A stretch of DNA of 64,000 bases from assembly GCF_003313245.1 (NCBI RefSeq), contig NZ_QJSD01000001.1, forward strand, positions 434,001 through 498,000, in the 5' to 3' direction. Under the pieces are notes generated by a model, which made no database searches, was not told where the DNA came from, and worked only from the letters and a program-made list of their open reading frames with translations. The DNA is from Primorskyibacter marinus. GTDB lineage: Bacteria > Pseudomonadota > Alphaproteobacteria > Rhodobacterales > Rhodobacteraceae. Position numbers and translations under genes: made by a program. The first letter of the stretch is position 1. The number at the start of each line of letters is the position of its first letter. This document shows, in pieces, positions 36,494 through 45,656 of the stretch.

Positions 36494-38446
36494 TCAAACT
36501 TCTGGCGCGTCGGTTTCCTCTTCAAGCCGGATCACCGCAGCACCTGCCGCGACCTGATCCCCCTCGGCAACCAACACTTCCGCAACGATACCGTCGCGCG
36601 GTGCCTGCAAGGCGTGTTCCATTTTCATTGCCTCCAGTACCGCAAGGCGGTCACCTCTGGACACGGTCTCGCCGACACGGGCCGTGACCATACGAACGAG
36701 ACCGGGCATCGGTGCCTCGACCAGATCACTGCCGCCAGACGCATCCAGCGCCCGCTCCAGCGGATCTACCATCGTAAACCTCTGACCATACTCGGCAAAT
36801 ACGGTGACGTCGTGCCCCGTGGTGACGCTGCCATGCGCGGCCTGACCATTAAAACGCCACTGACCGTCAACGCGCGTGGCAAGGATTTGCGATCCGTTCA
36901 CCGTCACCCTGCGTTGGTCACGCGACAGCACCTCGACCGTCACGGCATGCACGGTTTCGCCTTGTTGCACGTCGATCTTGCGGCCGACCGGCGTCCAAAG
37001 ATGCACCCCCTGCACGGCATCGCCCTGCCCCAGCAATCCAAGCAAGGCCAGCGCCGCTTCGGCCACGACGGCATCCGACACTTCGGGCACGGCGGTCAGC
37101 GCGTCGATGTCGCGCGCAATCAGCCCGGTATCGACCTCTCCGGCCACAAATCCCGCATGACGCGCCAGACGCCCCAGAAACGCGAGATTGGTGACTGTCC
37201 CGGCGACCTCGCAGGTCTCAATCGCGCGCGCCAGACGCTTCAGTGCCACGTCCCGTGTCGGACCATGCACAATCAGCTTTGCGATCATCGGATCATACCA
37301 GGGGCTGATCTCGTCCCCCGCGCGCACACCGCTGTCGGCACGCACGCCTTCGGGAAATTCCAGATGCGACAATCGCCCCGTCGCGGGCAGAAAGCCCTTG
37401 GGAACATCCTCGGCATAAAGCCGTGCCTCGAAGGCGTGACCGCCGATCTGCAAGTCCTCTTGCCGGGCGGGCAATGGCTCGCCAGCGGCGACACGGATCT
37501 GCCATTCCACAAGATCGACGCCGGTGATCGCCTCTGTCACCGGATGCTCGACCTGAAGCCGCGTGTTCATCTCCATGAACCAGAATCCATCAGGCCGAAG
37601 CCCGTCCGAGCCGTCCACGATGAACTCCACCGTGCCCGCCCCGGAATAGCCGATGGCCTCGGCTGCACGCACCGCCGCGTCGCCCATTGCGGCCCGCATC
37701 TGGGACGTCATGCCGGGGGCCGGAGCCTCTTCGATCACCTTCTGATGGCGGCGCTGCAACGAACAGTCCCGCTCGAACAGATGCACCGCGCGGGTTCCGT
37801 CGCCAAAGACCTGCACCTCGATATGCCGGGGCTGCTGCACGAATTTCTCCACCAGCACGGCGTCATTGCCAAACGCGCCGCGCGCTTCGGATTGCGCGCT
37901 GGCCAGGGCATCGGCGAATTCCTCGGGCCGCTCGACAAGGCGCATGCCTTTGCCACCGCCGCCGGCGACCGCCTTGATCATCACCGGATAGCCGATCCGC
38001 TCGGCCTCTTGCGCCAGACGCGCGGGATCCTGATCCTCGCCGTGATAGCCCGGCACGACCGGCACGCCTGCCTTTTCCATCAATGCCTTGGCTGCATCCT
38101 TCAGCCCCATCGCCCGGATTGCCCGCGCCGATGGTCCGATAAAGACCAGCCCCGCCGCCTCTACCGCCTCGACGAAATCCGGGTTCTCGGACAGGAAGCC
38201 ATAGCCCGGATGGATCGCCTGCGCGCCGGTCGCCACCGCCGCCGCAATGATCGCATCGCCGCGCAGATAACTGTCCGCAGGTGCGGCCCCGCCCAGGCTG
38301 ACGGCTGTATCCGCCAGAGCCACATGCGCGGCGCCCGCATCCACGTCGGAATGCACCGCCACGCAGCGCAGCCCCATCGCTTGCGCCGAGCGTATCACCC
38401 GGCAAGCAATCTCGCCCCGGTTGGCAATCAGGATCGTGTCGAACAT
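36494..38446 (-). CDS. mccA: methylcrotonyl-CoA carboxylase subunit alpha (biotin carboxylase/carrier)
   Basis: 650 residues from ATG 38446 with GGAGGAAA upstream. Order: biotin carboxylase N-domain (FDTILIANRGEIACR), ATP-grasp (AGGGGKGMR, EVQVFGDG, EMNTRLQVEHPVTE), BT-like middle, and C-terminal biotinyl domain with EAMKMEH, biotin on Lys608. It carboxylates biotin for 3-methylcrotonyl-CoA in leucine breakdown. The assignment over propionyl- or acetyl-CoA carboxylase rests on the adjacent ivd and mccB. Biotin is attached by BirA (15531-16283). Confidence 0.92.
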   Translation of the reverse strand: MFDTILIANRGEIACRVIRSAQAMGLRCVAVHSDVDAGAAHVALADTAVSLGGAAPADSYLRGDAIIAAAVATGAQAIHPGYGFLSENPDFVEAVEAAGLVFIGPSARAIRAMGLKDAAKALMEKAGVPVVPGYHGEDQDPARLAQEAERIGYPVMIKAVAGGGGKGMRLVERPEEFADALASAQSEARGAFGNDAVLVEKFVQQPRHIEVQVFGDGTRAVHLFERDCSLQRRHQKVIEEAPAPGMTSQMRAAMGDAAVRAAEAIGYSGAGTVEFIVDGSDGLRPDGFWFMEMNTRLQVEHPVTEAITGVDLVEWQIRVAAGEPLPARQEDLQIGGHAFEARLYAEDVPKGFLPATGRLSHLEFPEGVRADSGVRAGDEISPWYDPMIAKLIVHGPTRDVALKRLARAIETCEVAGTVTNLAFLGRLARHAGFVAGEVDTGLIARDIDALTAVPEVSDAVVAEAALALLGLLGQGDAVQGVHLWTPVGRKIDVQQGETVHAVTVEVLSRDQRRVTVNGSQILATRVDGQWRFNGQAAHGSVTTGHDVTVFAEYGQRFTMVDPLERALDASGGSDLVEAPMPGLVRMVTARVGETVSRGDRLAVLEAMKMEHALQAPRDGIVAEVLVAEGDQVAAGAAVIRLEEETDAPEV

Positions 38447-38577
38447 CGCATTTCCTCCGCGCGCTTCACGCAAGTTGTCTTTTCATACCGCCAGAACACA
38501 GGTTCCCCCAACCGTCACCCCAGGAACGGTCCCGCAACATCCTGCCCAACGGGATCGGCGCAAACGGACCGGGCAGA

Positions 38578-38626
38578 GCCCCGGCACGGGCGCGGGGTGG
38601 GCGGGTGGGCGCGCCCGTGCCGGGGC
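38578..38626. repeat. 17-bp perfect inverted repeat with a G-quadruplex loop
   Basis: Arms at 38578-38594 and 38610-38626 are exact complements over 17 bp (GCCCCGGCACGGGCGCG). The 15-nt loop is GGGTGGGCGGGTGGG on the plus strand: four G3 tracts with one-base spacers, the most stable class of G-quadruplex motif. On the transcribed (minus) strand the loop is C-rich. It lies 15 bp after the mccB stop, before mccA. No T-run follows. Confidence 0.75.
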
Positions 38627-38641
38627 GACGGGTGCCACCGC

Positions 38642-40249
38642 TCACATCCGGAACACACCAAAGCGCGTCTCCTCAATCGGTGCATTCAGCGCCGCCGACA
38701 GGGACAGCGCCAGCACATCCCGCGTCTTGCGCGGGTCGATGCAGCCATCATCCCACAACCGCGCTGACGCATAAAGCGGATGGGCCTGACGCTCGAACAT
38801 CTCGATCGTCGGGCGCTTGAATTCCGCCTCTTCCTCGGCAGACCACGTTCCACCTTTGCGCTCGATCCCGTCGCGTTTGACCGTGGCAAGAACGCCAGCC
38901 GCCTGTTCCCCGCCCATGACCGAGATCCGGCTATTGGGCCAACTCCACAGGAAGCGCGGCTGATAGGCGCGCCCGGCCATGCCGTAATTGCCCGCGCCAA
39001 AGGATCCGCCCACCAACAGCGTGATCTTGGGCACGCTTGTCGAGGCCACCGCCGTCACCATTTTTGCCCCATGCCGCGCGATACCTTCATTCTCGTATTT
39101 CCGACCGACCATGAATCCGGTAATATTCTGCAAGAAGACCAACGGGATACGACGCTGCGAGCACAGCTCTATGAAATGCGCCCCTTTCTGCGCGGCCTCG
39201 GAAAACAACACGCCATTATTGGCGATGATGCCGACCTGAACGCCCATGACTTCGGCAAAGCCGCAGACCAGCGTCTCGCCGAAGCGCGGCTTGAACTCGT
39301 CAAACCACGACCCATCCACGATACGCGCGATCACCTCGCGGATATCATAGGGCGTGCGCAGGTCCGCCGGCACGACGCCCAGCACCTCTGCCGGATCATA
39401 GGCGGGATCGGCCCCGCCCGGCAGCGCAAAGAACGGTGGATCCTGTGGCCCGGCAAGGCTGCGCACGGCCCGACGCGCCAAGGCCAGCGCATGCGCGTCA
39501 TCCTCGGCCAGGTAATCCGCCACACCCGACAGCCGCGTGTGCACGTCACCCCCGCCCAGATCCTCGACCGAGACAACCTCGCCGGTCGCGGCCTTGACCA
39601 AAGGCGGCCCCGCCAGAAAGATCGTGCCTTGCTCACGCACGATGATCGTCACATCCGACATGGCAGGCACATAGGCGCCGCCCGCCGTACAAGACCCCAT
39701 GACGACGGCGATCTGCGCAATTCCCTTGGCACTCATCCGGGCCTGATTGTAGAAGATCCGCCCGAAATGGTCGCGATCCGGAAAAACCTCGTCCTGATTG
39801 GGCAGGTTCGCACCCCCGCTATCGACAAGATAAATGCAGGGCAGATGGTTTTCCTCGGCGATCTCCTGCGCGCGCAGATGCTTCTTGACGGTCATCGGAT
39901 AATAGGTGCCGCCCTTCACGGTAGCATCGTTGCACACCACCATGACCTCGCGCCCCTCGACCCGGCCGATCCCCGCGATCACGCTGGCCGCAGGGGCCAC
40001 GCCATCATACAGCCCATGCGCCGCCGTCGCGCCAATTTCCAGAAACGGCGAGCCGGGATCGAGCAAGTTCGCCACCCGGTCGCGCGGCAGCATCTTGCCC
40101 CGCGACAGGTGCCTTTCCCGCGCCTTTTCACCCCCGCCGGCTGCGGCCTGTTCCGCCGCCGCGCGAATAACCCCCAAAGCCTCCAGATGGCCTTGGGTGT
40201 TGGCCTTGAACGCGTCCGAGGACGGGATCGCCTGGGATTGAATCTTCAT
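38642..40249 (-). CDS. mccB: methylcrotonyl-CoA carboxylase subunit beta (carboxyltransferase)
   Basis: 535 residues from ATG 40249 with GGAGAC upstream. A two-lobed crotonase-fold carboxyltransferase: [20 protein letters not shown] and [17 protein letters not shown] in the N-lobe, then [21 protein letters not shown] and [20 protein letters not shown] in the C-lobe. These match MccB/LiuB rather than PccB. It transfers the carboxyl group from biotin to 3-methylcrotonyl-CoA. It lies between ivd and mccA on the same strand; a large hairpin separates it from mccA. Confidence 0.95.
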   Translation of the reverse strand: MKIQSQAIPSSDAFKANTQGHLEALGVIRAAAEQAAAGGGEKARERHLSRGKMLPRDRVANLLDPGSPFLEIGATAAHGLYDGVAPAASVIAGIGRVEGREVMVVCNDATVKGGTYYPMTVKKHLRAQEIAEENHLPCIYLVDSGGANLPNQDEVFPDRDHFGRIFYNQARMSAKGIAQIAVVMGSCTAGGAYVPAMSDVTIIVREQGTIFLAGPPLVKAATGEVVSVEDLGGGDVHTRLSGVADYLAEDDAHALALARRAVRSLAGPQDPPFFALPGGADPAYDPAEVLGVVPADLRTPYDIREVIARIVDGSWFDEFKPRFGETLVCGFAEVMGVQVGIIANNGVLFSEAAQKGAHFIELCSQRRIPLVFLQNITGFMVGRKYENEGIARHGAKMVTAVASTSVPKITLLVGGSFGAGNYGMAGRAYQPRFLWSWPNSRISVMGGEQAAGVLATVKRDGIERKGGTWSAEEEAEFKRPTIEMFERQAHPLYASARLWDDGCIDPRKTRDVLALSLSAALNAPIEETRFGVFRM

Positions 40250-40328
40250 GGTGCAGTCTCCGTTACGGACAGGGGCATGCATTGACGGACGGCATTCCGG
40301 GCACCGGTCCTGAAATTCATGACACCCG

Positions 40329-41492
40329 TCATCCCATCGCTCCCATCATCTCGCGGCCCACCAGCATGCGGCGGATCTCGGACGTGCCGGCCCCGATCTC
40401 CATCAGCTTGGCGTCGCGGAAAAGCCGCGCAACTGGCGCGTCTTGCAGAAAGCCCGCGCCGCCCATGGCCTGAACCGCCTGATGCGACTGAACCATCGCT
40501 TGCTCGGACGCATAAAGACAGCAGGCCGCCGCATCCTGCCGGGTCACATCGCCCCGGTCGCAGGCCTTGGCGACCTCGTAGACATAAGCGCGGGCAGAGT
40601 TCATCGCCGTGTACATATCCGCGATCTTGCCCTGCATCAGCTGGAAGCTGCCAATCGGCTGCCCGAACTGCTTGCGCTCTGCCATATAGGGCATGATCTC
40701 GTCCAGACAGGCGGCCATGATGCCGGTGCCGATGCCGGCCAGAACAACGCGCTCGTAATCCAGCCCGGACATGAGAACCCGCACGCCGCGCCCCTCTTCG
40801 CCCAGAATATTGTCAAACGGCACTTCGACGCCGTCAAAGATCAGCTCTGCCGTATTGGACCCGCGCATCCCCAGCTTGTCGAAATGCGGGCTGGTCGAAA
40901 ACCCGGACATGGATTTCTCGATCAGGAAGGCGGTGATGCCTTTCGACCCGGCATCGGGGTCGGTCTTTGCGTAGACGACAAGCGTCTCGGCATCCGGGCC
41001 ATTGGTGATCCAGTATTTGTTGCCATTCAGCACGAACCGGTCATTCTTCTTTTCGGCCCGCAGCTTCATGCTGACAACATCGGACCCGGCGCCTGCCTCT
41101 GACATGGCCAGCGCGCCGACATGTTCGCCCGAGATCAGACCGGGCAGATATTTGCGCCGCTGCTCATCCGTTCCGTTCAGCTTGATCTGATTGGCGCAAA
41201 GGTTGGAATGCGCGCCGTAGGACAGGCTGACGCTGGCAGAGGCACGGGCGATCTCTTCGACCGCAATGACATGCGCGAGATAGCCCATGCCTGCCCCGCC
41301 GAATTCCTCTGGCACGGTAATCCCCAAAAGACCCAGATCGCCCATCTCGCGCCACAGATCTGACGGGAAGGTGTTGGAGCTGTCGACCTCGGCCGCAATC
41401 GGTTTGACCCGCTCCTGCGCCCAGCGATGCACCATCTCGCGCAGCGCGTTCACATCCTCACCAAGGTCGTATTGCATGACAGCGTTGTACAC
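40329..41492 (-). CDS. ivd: isovaleryl-CoA dehydrogenase
   Basis: 387 residues from a GTG start at 41492. A GGGAGG lies 5 nt before this GTG, and the resulting N-terminus ([17 protein letters not shown]) fits the family; the ATG at 41477 is too far from the ribosome binding site. It is an FAD acyl-CoA dehydrogenase with catalytic Glu247 in [10 protein letters not shown], the isovaleryl-CoA position, and FAD-site [13 protein letters not shown]. It oxidises isovaleryl-CoA to 3-methylcrotonyl-CoA, the substrate of MccAB encoded next. A palindromic operator overlaps its predicted transcription start. Confidence 0.95.
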   Translation of the reverse strand: MYNAVMQYDLGEDVNALREMVHRWAQERVKPIAAEVDSSNTFPSDLWREMGDLGLLGITVPEEFGGAGMGYLAHVIAVEEIARASASVSLSYGAHSNLCANQIKLNGTDEQRRKYLPGLISGEHVGALAMSEAGAGSDVVSMKLRAEKKNDRFVLNGNKYWITNGPDAETLVVYAKTDPDAGSKGITAFLIEKSMSGFSTSPHFDKLGMRGSNTAELIFDGVEVPFDNILGEEGRGVRVLMSGLDYERVVLAGIGTGIMAACLDEIMPYMAERKQFGQPIGSFQLMQGKIADMYTAMNSARAYVYEVAKACDRGDVTRQDAAACCLYASEQAMVQSHQAVQAMGGAGFLQDAPVARLFRDAKLMEIGAGTSEIRRMLVGREMMGAMG

Positions 41493-41512
41493 AGACGCCT
41501 CCCCCCGATTTA

Positions 41513-41528
41513 TTGAACACTTGTTCAA
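41513..41528. promoter_or_regulatory. TetR-type palindromic operator before ivd
   Basis: TTGAACA (41513-41519), CT, TGTTCAA (41522-41528): a perfect 7-bp inverted repeat directly downstream of the ivd -10 box, so it covers the predicted start site. Form and position suit a repressor such as a TetR-family acyl-CoA sensor. No regulator gene lies beside it. Confidence 0.6.
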
Positions 41529-41557
41529 ATACTACGCGCCTCAAGGCTTCCGGTCAA
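41529..41557 (-). promoter_or_regulatory. promoter of the leucine-degradation operon
   Basis: On the minus strand TTGACC (41552-41557), a 17-bp spacer and TAGTAT (41529-41534). Start predicted near 41522, inside the palindrome. Confidence 0.6.
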
Positions 41558-41637
41558 GCATTCCGGTCGATCCCAGGGAACCGCGACGCTGCGCACGCGT
41601 TGAGTAGCCAAGCAGGAAGAGCGAAAGGAAAGCAGCA

Positions 41638-42117
41638 ATGGCACAGATGGAAAAGAACCTGAAAAAAGACTTCTGGACCCGCCTTGAAAACGTGCAGGCG
41701 GGCATGATGACGGCTGAAGGTGGGCGCGCGGTTCCGATGTCGCCCATGGCGGATAGCGACAATAACGCCGTCTGGTTCATCACCGCCCATGGTACAGACG
41801 TGGCGGACGCGGCCGTGCGTGGAAGCTCGGCAACGTTTCTGGTGGCGGACCCCAAGGCGAATATCTACGCCAGCGTGATTGGTCATCTGGAAATTGTGGA
41901 TGACGCCAAGAAGCTTGACGAACTATGGAACGCGGTTGTCGCGGCATGGTTTGAAGAAGGCCGCGACGATGATAAAGTGCGCCTGGTAAAGATGACCCCC
42001 ACCACGGCAGAGGTCTGGGCCACGGATGGCGCGGCAGGCTTCCTGTACGAGATTGCGAAGGCGCATATGAGCGACGAGAAACCCGATATGGGCGATCATG
42101 GCACGGTGACCTTTTGA
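41638..42117 (+). CDS. pyridoxamine 5'-phosphate oxidase-fold general stress protein
   Basis: 159 residues with AAAGGAAAG before the ATG. A split-barrel flavin-binding fold: LENVQAGMMTAEGG, DNNAVWFITAHGTDVADA, and VRLVKMTPTTAEVWA, matching the general stress protein 26 / PNPOx-like group. These bind FMN or F420 and are often induced by stress; activity is not defined. Divergent from ivd; its stop overlaps the creA start (TGATG). Confidence 0.85.
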   Translation: MAQMEKNLKKDFWTRLENVQAGMMTAEGGRAVPMSPMADSDNNAVWFITAHGTDVADAAVRGSSATFLVADPKANIYASVIGHLEIVDDAKKLDELWNAVVAAWFEEGRDDDKVRLVKMTPTTAEVWATDGAAGFLYEIAKAHMSDEKPDMGDHGTVTF

Positions 42118-42575
42118 TGAGGCACCGGCACGTTGCCGTCGTCCTGTTGTCCTGTCTGCCGCTGCTTGCCCAAGCAGAGCAGGTGGGCGAAATCGGCGTC
42201 GACTGGGTTGGCAATGACATCGTCATCGAGGCCGTTGCCGACCCGAAAGTCGAGGGCGTGACATGTCACATCGCTTATTTCGACCGTGGGCTGATCGATC
42301 GGCTGTCAAAGGGCAATTGGTTCGAGGATCCGTCAAACGCCTCTATCGCGTGTCGCCAGACCGGGCCGATCACACTGGGCGACATTGATCGTGACGAGAG
42401 CGGCGAAGACGTGTTCCGCACCTCGCGCTCGATCATCCTGAAAAGCCTGCGGGTCAAGCGGATCTATGACGAGGCGAACCGCACATTGATCTACGTCGCC
42501 CACGCAGCAGAATTGACCGACGGGTCGGCAAAAGTGGCGATCTCTACCGTGCCGCTGTATCAACCGGGCCAGTAG
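42117..42575 (+). CDS. creA: CreA family periplasmic protein
   Basis: 152 residues from ATG 42117, sharing one base with the preceding stop. A signal peptide (cleavage after AQA, about residue 19) precedes the CreA domain: VDWVGNDIVIEAVADPKV, YFDRGLIDRLSKGNWFEDPS and CRQTGPI. CreA proteins are periplasmic, of unknown molecular function. Coupled to the stress protein gene. Confidence 0.9.
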   Translation: MRHRHVAVVLLSCLPLLAQAEQVGEIGVDWVGNDIVIEAVADPKVEGVTCHIAYFDRGLIDRLSKGNWFEDPSNASIACRQTGPITLGDIDRDESGEDVFRTSRSIILKSLRVKRIYDEANRTLIYVAHAAELTDGSAKVAISTVPLYQPGQ

Positions 42576-42607
42576 GTTCGGCAAACTGCATCCGGAAAGG
42601 GCCTAAA

Positions 42608-42634
42608 GGAAAAGAACAGTTCTGTGCCTTTTCC
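42608..42634. terminator. hairpin between creA and the TIR gene
   Basis: GGAAAAG (42608-42614) with CTTTTCC (42628-42634), and an inner ACAG/CTGT pair, make an 11-bp stem with a small bulge. It lies between two convergent genes, 32 bp after creA. The T/A-rich arms but lack of a T-run make it a moderate terminator candidate for either direction. Confidence 0.4.
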
Positions 42635-42745
42635 CGAACTGCCTTGTCATGCGCAGACCTCGCGCGCACCGCCGGGTGTTCCGGGCTGGTTTGGCATCCT
42701 GCCCTCATATGGCTGAAAACCACGGCCAGCCAGCGCGTAACGTCG

Positions 42746-44326
42746 TCAGTTTTTTAGCAGTTCAGAGGCGAGCCGCGTGACTGTCCGGTCCAACTGCGCG
42801 ACCGAGGATTCCCGGCAATCCGCAAGGTTCAGGATCATCAGCCAGTCCGTCAACCCGCCATGCACCTCGCGCCAGTAAACTGGCCAGAGGAACTCGAACC
42901 CGGCGCGCTTGTTGCGCAGCCGGGCGACCATCAACTCCTCCTGACATTCCGGCGATTGGATATAATCGGGGCTGAGCAAGCACAGAACCCTGTCGCTTTC
43001 GGCAAGCGCCTCATCGATGCGGGTTTGATAGGAGACGCCGATGGGAATGTCGCGACGGAACTCGAAAACCATGACGCCGGGCGACGCCACGCGGAAGCCA
43101 TCAAGCACCCGTCTTGCCGCATCGGCGTCCGTTGACGAATAACTCAGAAAGATCTTTTTGTCATACCCGACAAGTTCAGGCGCATCCAACTTGTTGAATT
43201 GCCTGCTCAACGAGCGCACCAGACCGAGCCTGGAAAGACTGTCTCTGATCCACCAGACATAGAGACCCGCCACCAATCCTACGCCGATCGCCGCCGACAC
43301 GATCGCAGTCCAGGATGGCGGCCAGACGGACCGGTATTGCAGGTCGATCACTGCGACGAGGAAAAAAGGAGCAATCGTCATCAGCGCGAATAGAAGGGTT
43401 TTGGTTCTTGATTGCCCAAGTCCGAATACGCGCTTCCTGCGGACTTCCAGTCGATATGCGGGCAAAAGACCCAATAGCATCACGCCGAGAAGTCCCAACG
43501 ACAGCAGGTCAACTGCATCGGCACCGATCAGGACCCATGACAAGCCAGACAGCGCGAGCGCCACCAGCAACGCGAACTGTAGGCTGACTGACCCGCGAGA
43601 GCGGCCATGCGAACTCCACACGGCAGAGTCGAAGCTGGCTTGCTGACCGCTTACCGGAACGTCGGCTTCCTTAAGGTTATCGTCTTCAAACGCAAATTCC
43701 GACGCGACTGGCGCAAACGTCCCCGAGGCTGGCGGATCATCTTCCTTGAACTCGGAAAAAGCCGCTTTCATAGCAGCTGCCTTTGGCGCGTTATGCGCCA
43801 CGATATACAGCGTCGAGATCGGCAGCCCAAGTTGCAGCCAGCGCGTTGCGGCCTCCAGCAGCGGTGCCATCATCTGACTGTCGCTCCAGCCCGCATCCCC
43901 CGTGGCAAGCAGCGGCATCGCGACAGAGTGATCGCGGCTTTCGTCGCTACCCAAGGATTCGAGGAACGGAAACAGAGCGCGGAACAACTCTCCGACCACG
44001 ATGGGCGGCGCGCCGAGGGTTTGGGGCTCGAAACAGACCAGCCGGTCAAAGCCCGCAGCCTCCACCGGGCGCGACAGCCACGCGCCGCTTTCGGCGCGCA
44101 GATCCATCGCTTTCATGCTGGCAAGCTCTGCCACGGACACGCCGTTGCGCGCCAGCTGTCCGATCATCGAGGTCGGCGTGGCCGTGTAATCCCCCGGAAA
44201 GGCCGATATCACCAGCAGATCGACCCGTTGCGCCGCATCAATCCGCGCAAGATTGCCCTGCGCCAGGACGATGCTGCGCGTCTTGCCGTTCACGGCCACG
44301 TCAATCCGATCCAGTTCCTTCAACAT
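42746..44326 (-). CDS. macro-like/four-helix/TIR fusion, putative single-protein defence system
   Basis: 526 residues from ATG 44326. Residues about 8-195 look like a macro domain: a strand ending VDLLVISAFPGDY (35-47) and SVAMPLLATGDAGW (134-147), the equivalent of the PLLGTG loop, then a helix and TLYIVAH. Residues about 198-245 are an acidic linker. Four membrane helices lie near 248-267, 272-290, 308-328 and 339-360. Residues 389-525 are a TIR domain: KKIFLSYSSTD (390-400), a DIPIG segment and SPECQEELMVA (458-468), where Glu464 sits three after Cys461 as the NADase glutamate does. In type II Thoeris, a TIR enzyme makes His-ADPR that activates a separate membrane macro protein; here all parts are on one chain. 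No phage gene nearby. TTGTGC-17-TTTACT ends 6 nt before the ATG, suggesting leaderless expression. The macro call is by eye. Confidence 0.8.
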   Translation of the reverse strand: MLKELDRIDVAVNGKTRSIVLAQGNLARIDAAQRVDLLVISAFPGDYTATPTSMIGQLARNGVSVAELASMKAMDLRAESGAWLSRPVEAAGFDRLVCFEPQTLGAPPIVVGELFRALFPFLESLGSDESRDHSVAMPLLATGDAGWSDSQMMAPLLEAATRWLQLGLPISTLYIVAHNAPKAAAMKAAFSEFKEDDPPASGTFAPVASEFAFEDDNLKEADVPVSGQQASFDSAVWSSHGRSRGSVSLQFALLVALALSGLSWVLIGADAVDLLSLGLLGVMLLGLLPAYRLEVRRKRVFGLGQSRTKTLLFALMTIAPFFLVAVIDLQYRSVWPPSWTAIVSAAIGVGLVAGLYVWWIRDSLSRLGLVRSLSRQFNKLDAPELVGYDKKIFLSYSSTDADAARRVLDGFRVASPGVMVFEFRRDIPIGVSYQTRIDEALAESDRVLCLLSPDYIQSPECQEELMVARLRNKRAGFEFLWPVYWREVHGGLTDWLMILNLADCRESSVAQLDRTVTRLASELLKN

Positions 44327-44332
44327 CGCTTT

Positions 44333-44361
44333 AGTAAAGCAGCGAGAGATGTGCCGCACAA
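44333..44361 (-). promoter_or_regulatory. candidate promoter of the TIR fusion gene
   Basis: On the minus strand TTGTGC (44356-44361), a 17-bp spacer and TTTACT (44333-44338). The start would fall on or just before the ATG at 44326, which has no Shine-Dalgarno sequence. It overlaps the 3' end region of the upstream aminotransferase gene. Confidence 0.35.
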
Positions 44362-44383
44362 GCGCCGCATGAGGCGCAGAGTG

Positions 44384-45577
44384 TCACGCGGCCTGCCAGA
44401 CCGCGCCGACCTCGGCCCGGATGATACGGGCGATCAGCGCGCAATCGTCAAGACTGAAGGTCAAGGGCAGACGCAGATCCACGATCCCCGCCAGAACACG
44501 GTCCGTGGCGGGCATGGCTTCCGCATCCGCGTAGCGCCAACTGTCATAGCGCGAGGTATAGCCTGCGGGTTCCGGCGCGCCGAACCACTTCATCTCTACA
44601 CCGCGCGCAGCGCAGCGCCGCAAGACATCCGTCACCTGTTCGGCGGGCCAGTCGAGCAGCAGGAACTGGAAGGACGACGCGACGAAGCCCTCTTGCTCCG
44701 GCCGCGAGATCAGCCGCAAACCGGGCGTGTTGCGCAGCCCCTCTTCGATCACCGCATAGCGCGCGTTCCAGCGCGCCTTCTGCGCCTCAAGCTGCCGCAG
44801 TTGGGGCCGCAGGATCGCGGCGCGCAGGTTGTCCATCCGGCCAGATATATTCGGGGTGTCGTATTTCGCCTGGGCAAATGCCTCTGGCGGCGGTCCGGCG
44901 AGGTGCCGGTCAAACAGCATGTATGACCCCGACAACATCACCGCCCGCGCCATGACCTCTGCATCGTCGGAGACCAGAAAGCCGCCCTCGCCCGAGTTCA
45001 CATGCTTGTAGGTTTGCGTGGAATAGCAACCGATCAGACCGTGACGACCCGACGGCACGCCGGCCCAGTCCGCGCCCATCGTATGCGCGCAATCCTCGAT
45101 CACGGTCACACCCTGCGCGTTGCAGATCGCCATAAGCGCATCCATGTCGCAGATATGGCCGCGCATATGGCTGAGCATCAGCACTTCGGCGCGGTCCAGC
45201 TTGGTGCGCAGATCCTCCAGGTCGATCACCAGATCCTCGGTCACGCCGACGAAAACCGGCCGCGCGCCGACGCTGGCAATCGCGCCCGGGACGGGTGCCA
45301 AGGTAAAGGCATTTGTCAGCACCCGGTCGCCCGGCCCCACCCCTGCCGCCCGCAGCGCCGTGGCCAGTGCATAGCCGCCCGAGGCCACGGCAAGACAATA
45401 CCGCGCGCCTGTCATGCGGGCGAAATCCTGTTCCAGCAAAGCGGTCTCGCCCGCCTCCCCCTCGGCCACGTTATAGCGATGCAGGCGTCCGCTGCGCAGC
45501 ACTTCCAGCGCGGCGGTGATGGCCTCTTCGCTGATCGGTTCCTGCTGGGTGAAGCTGCCGGTGAAAATTTCGCTCAT
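44384..45577 (-). CDS. DegT/DnrJ/EryC1/StrS-family aminotransferase
   Basis: 397 residues from ATG 45577. A fold-type I PLP enzyme: ASGGYALATALRAAGVGPGDRV, EDCAHTMGA (Asp162 contacts the pyridine N) and the Schiff-base lysine Lys191 in YKHVNSGEGG. Family members transfer amino groups to keto-sugars for surface glycans or antibiotics. The isolated position gives no substrate. The glycosyltransferases in the window are far away. It lies 57 bp upstream of the TIR gene on the same strand and 79 bp after gph. Confidence 0.88.
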   Translation of the reverse strand: MSEIFTGSFTQQEPISEEAITAALEVLRSGRLHRYNVAEGEAGETALLEQDFARMTGARYCLAVASGGYALATALRAAGVGPGDRVLTNAFTLAPVPGAIASVGARPVFVGVTEDLVIDLEDLRTKLDRAEVLMLSHMRGHICDMDALMAICNAQGVTVIEDCAHTMGADWAGVPSGRHGLIGCYSTQTYKHVNSGEGGFLVSDDAEVMARAVMLSGSYMLFDRHLAGPPPEAFAQAKYDTPNISGRMDNLRAAILRPQLRQLEAQKARWNARYAVIEEGLRNTPGLRLISRPEQEGFVASSFQFLLLDWPAEQVTDVLRRCAARGVEMKWFGAPEPAGYTSRYDSWRYADAEAMPATDRVLAGIVDLRLPLTFSLDDCALIARIIRAEVGAVWQAA

Positions 45578-45656
45578 GTCGCAATCTTTCGTCAGCGCGC
45601 GCAATGGTCAATCACCGAATGCGCGCGCGGGTCAGGGGATAACGTCAGACGGCAGG

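Noticed and set aside
36416-40285. Very long open frames on the plus strand opposite the methylcrotonyl-CoA carboxylase genes (up to 783 and 501 codons).
   Set aside because: They are antisense to well-supported genes, show Arg/His/Pro-rich composition typical of GC-rich shadow frames, and have no domain or ribosome binding site.
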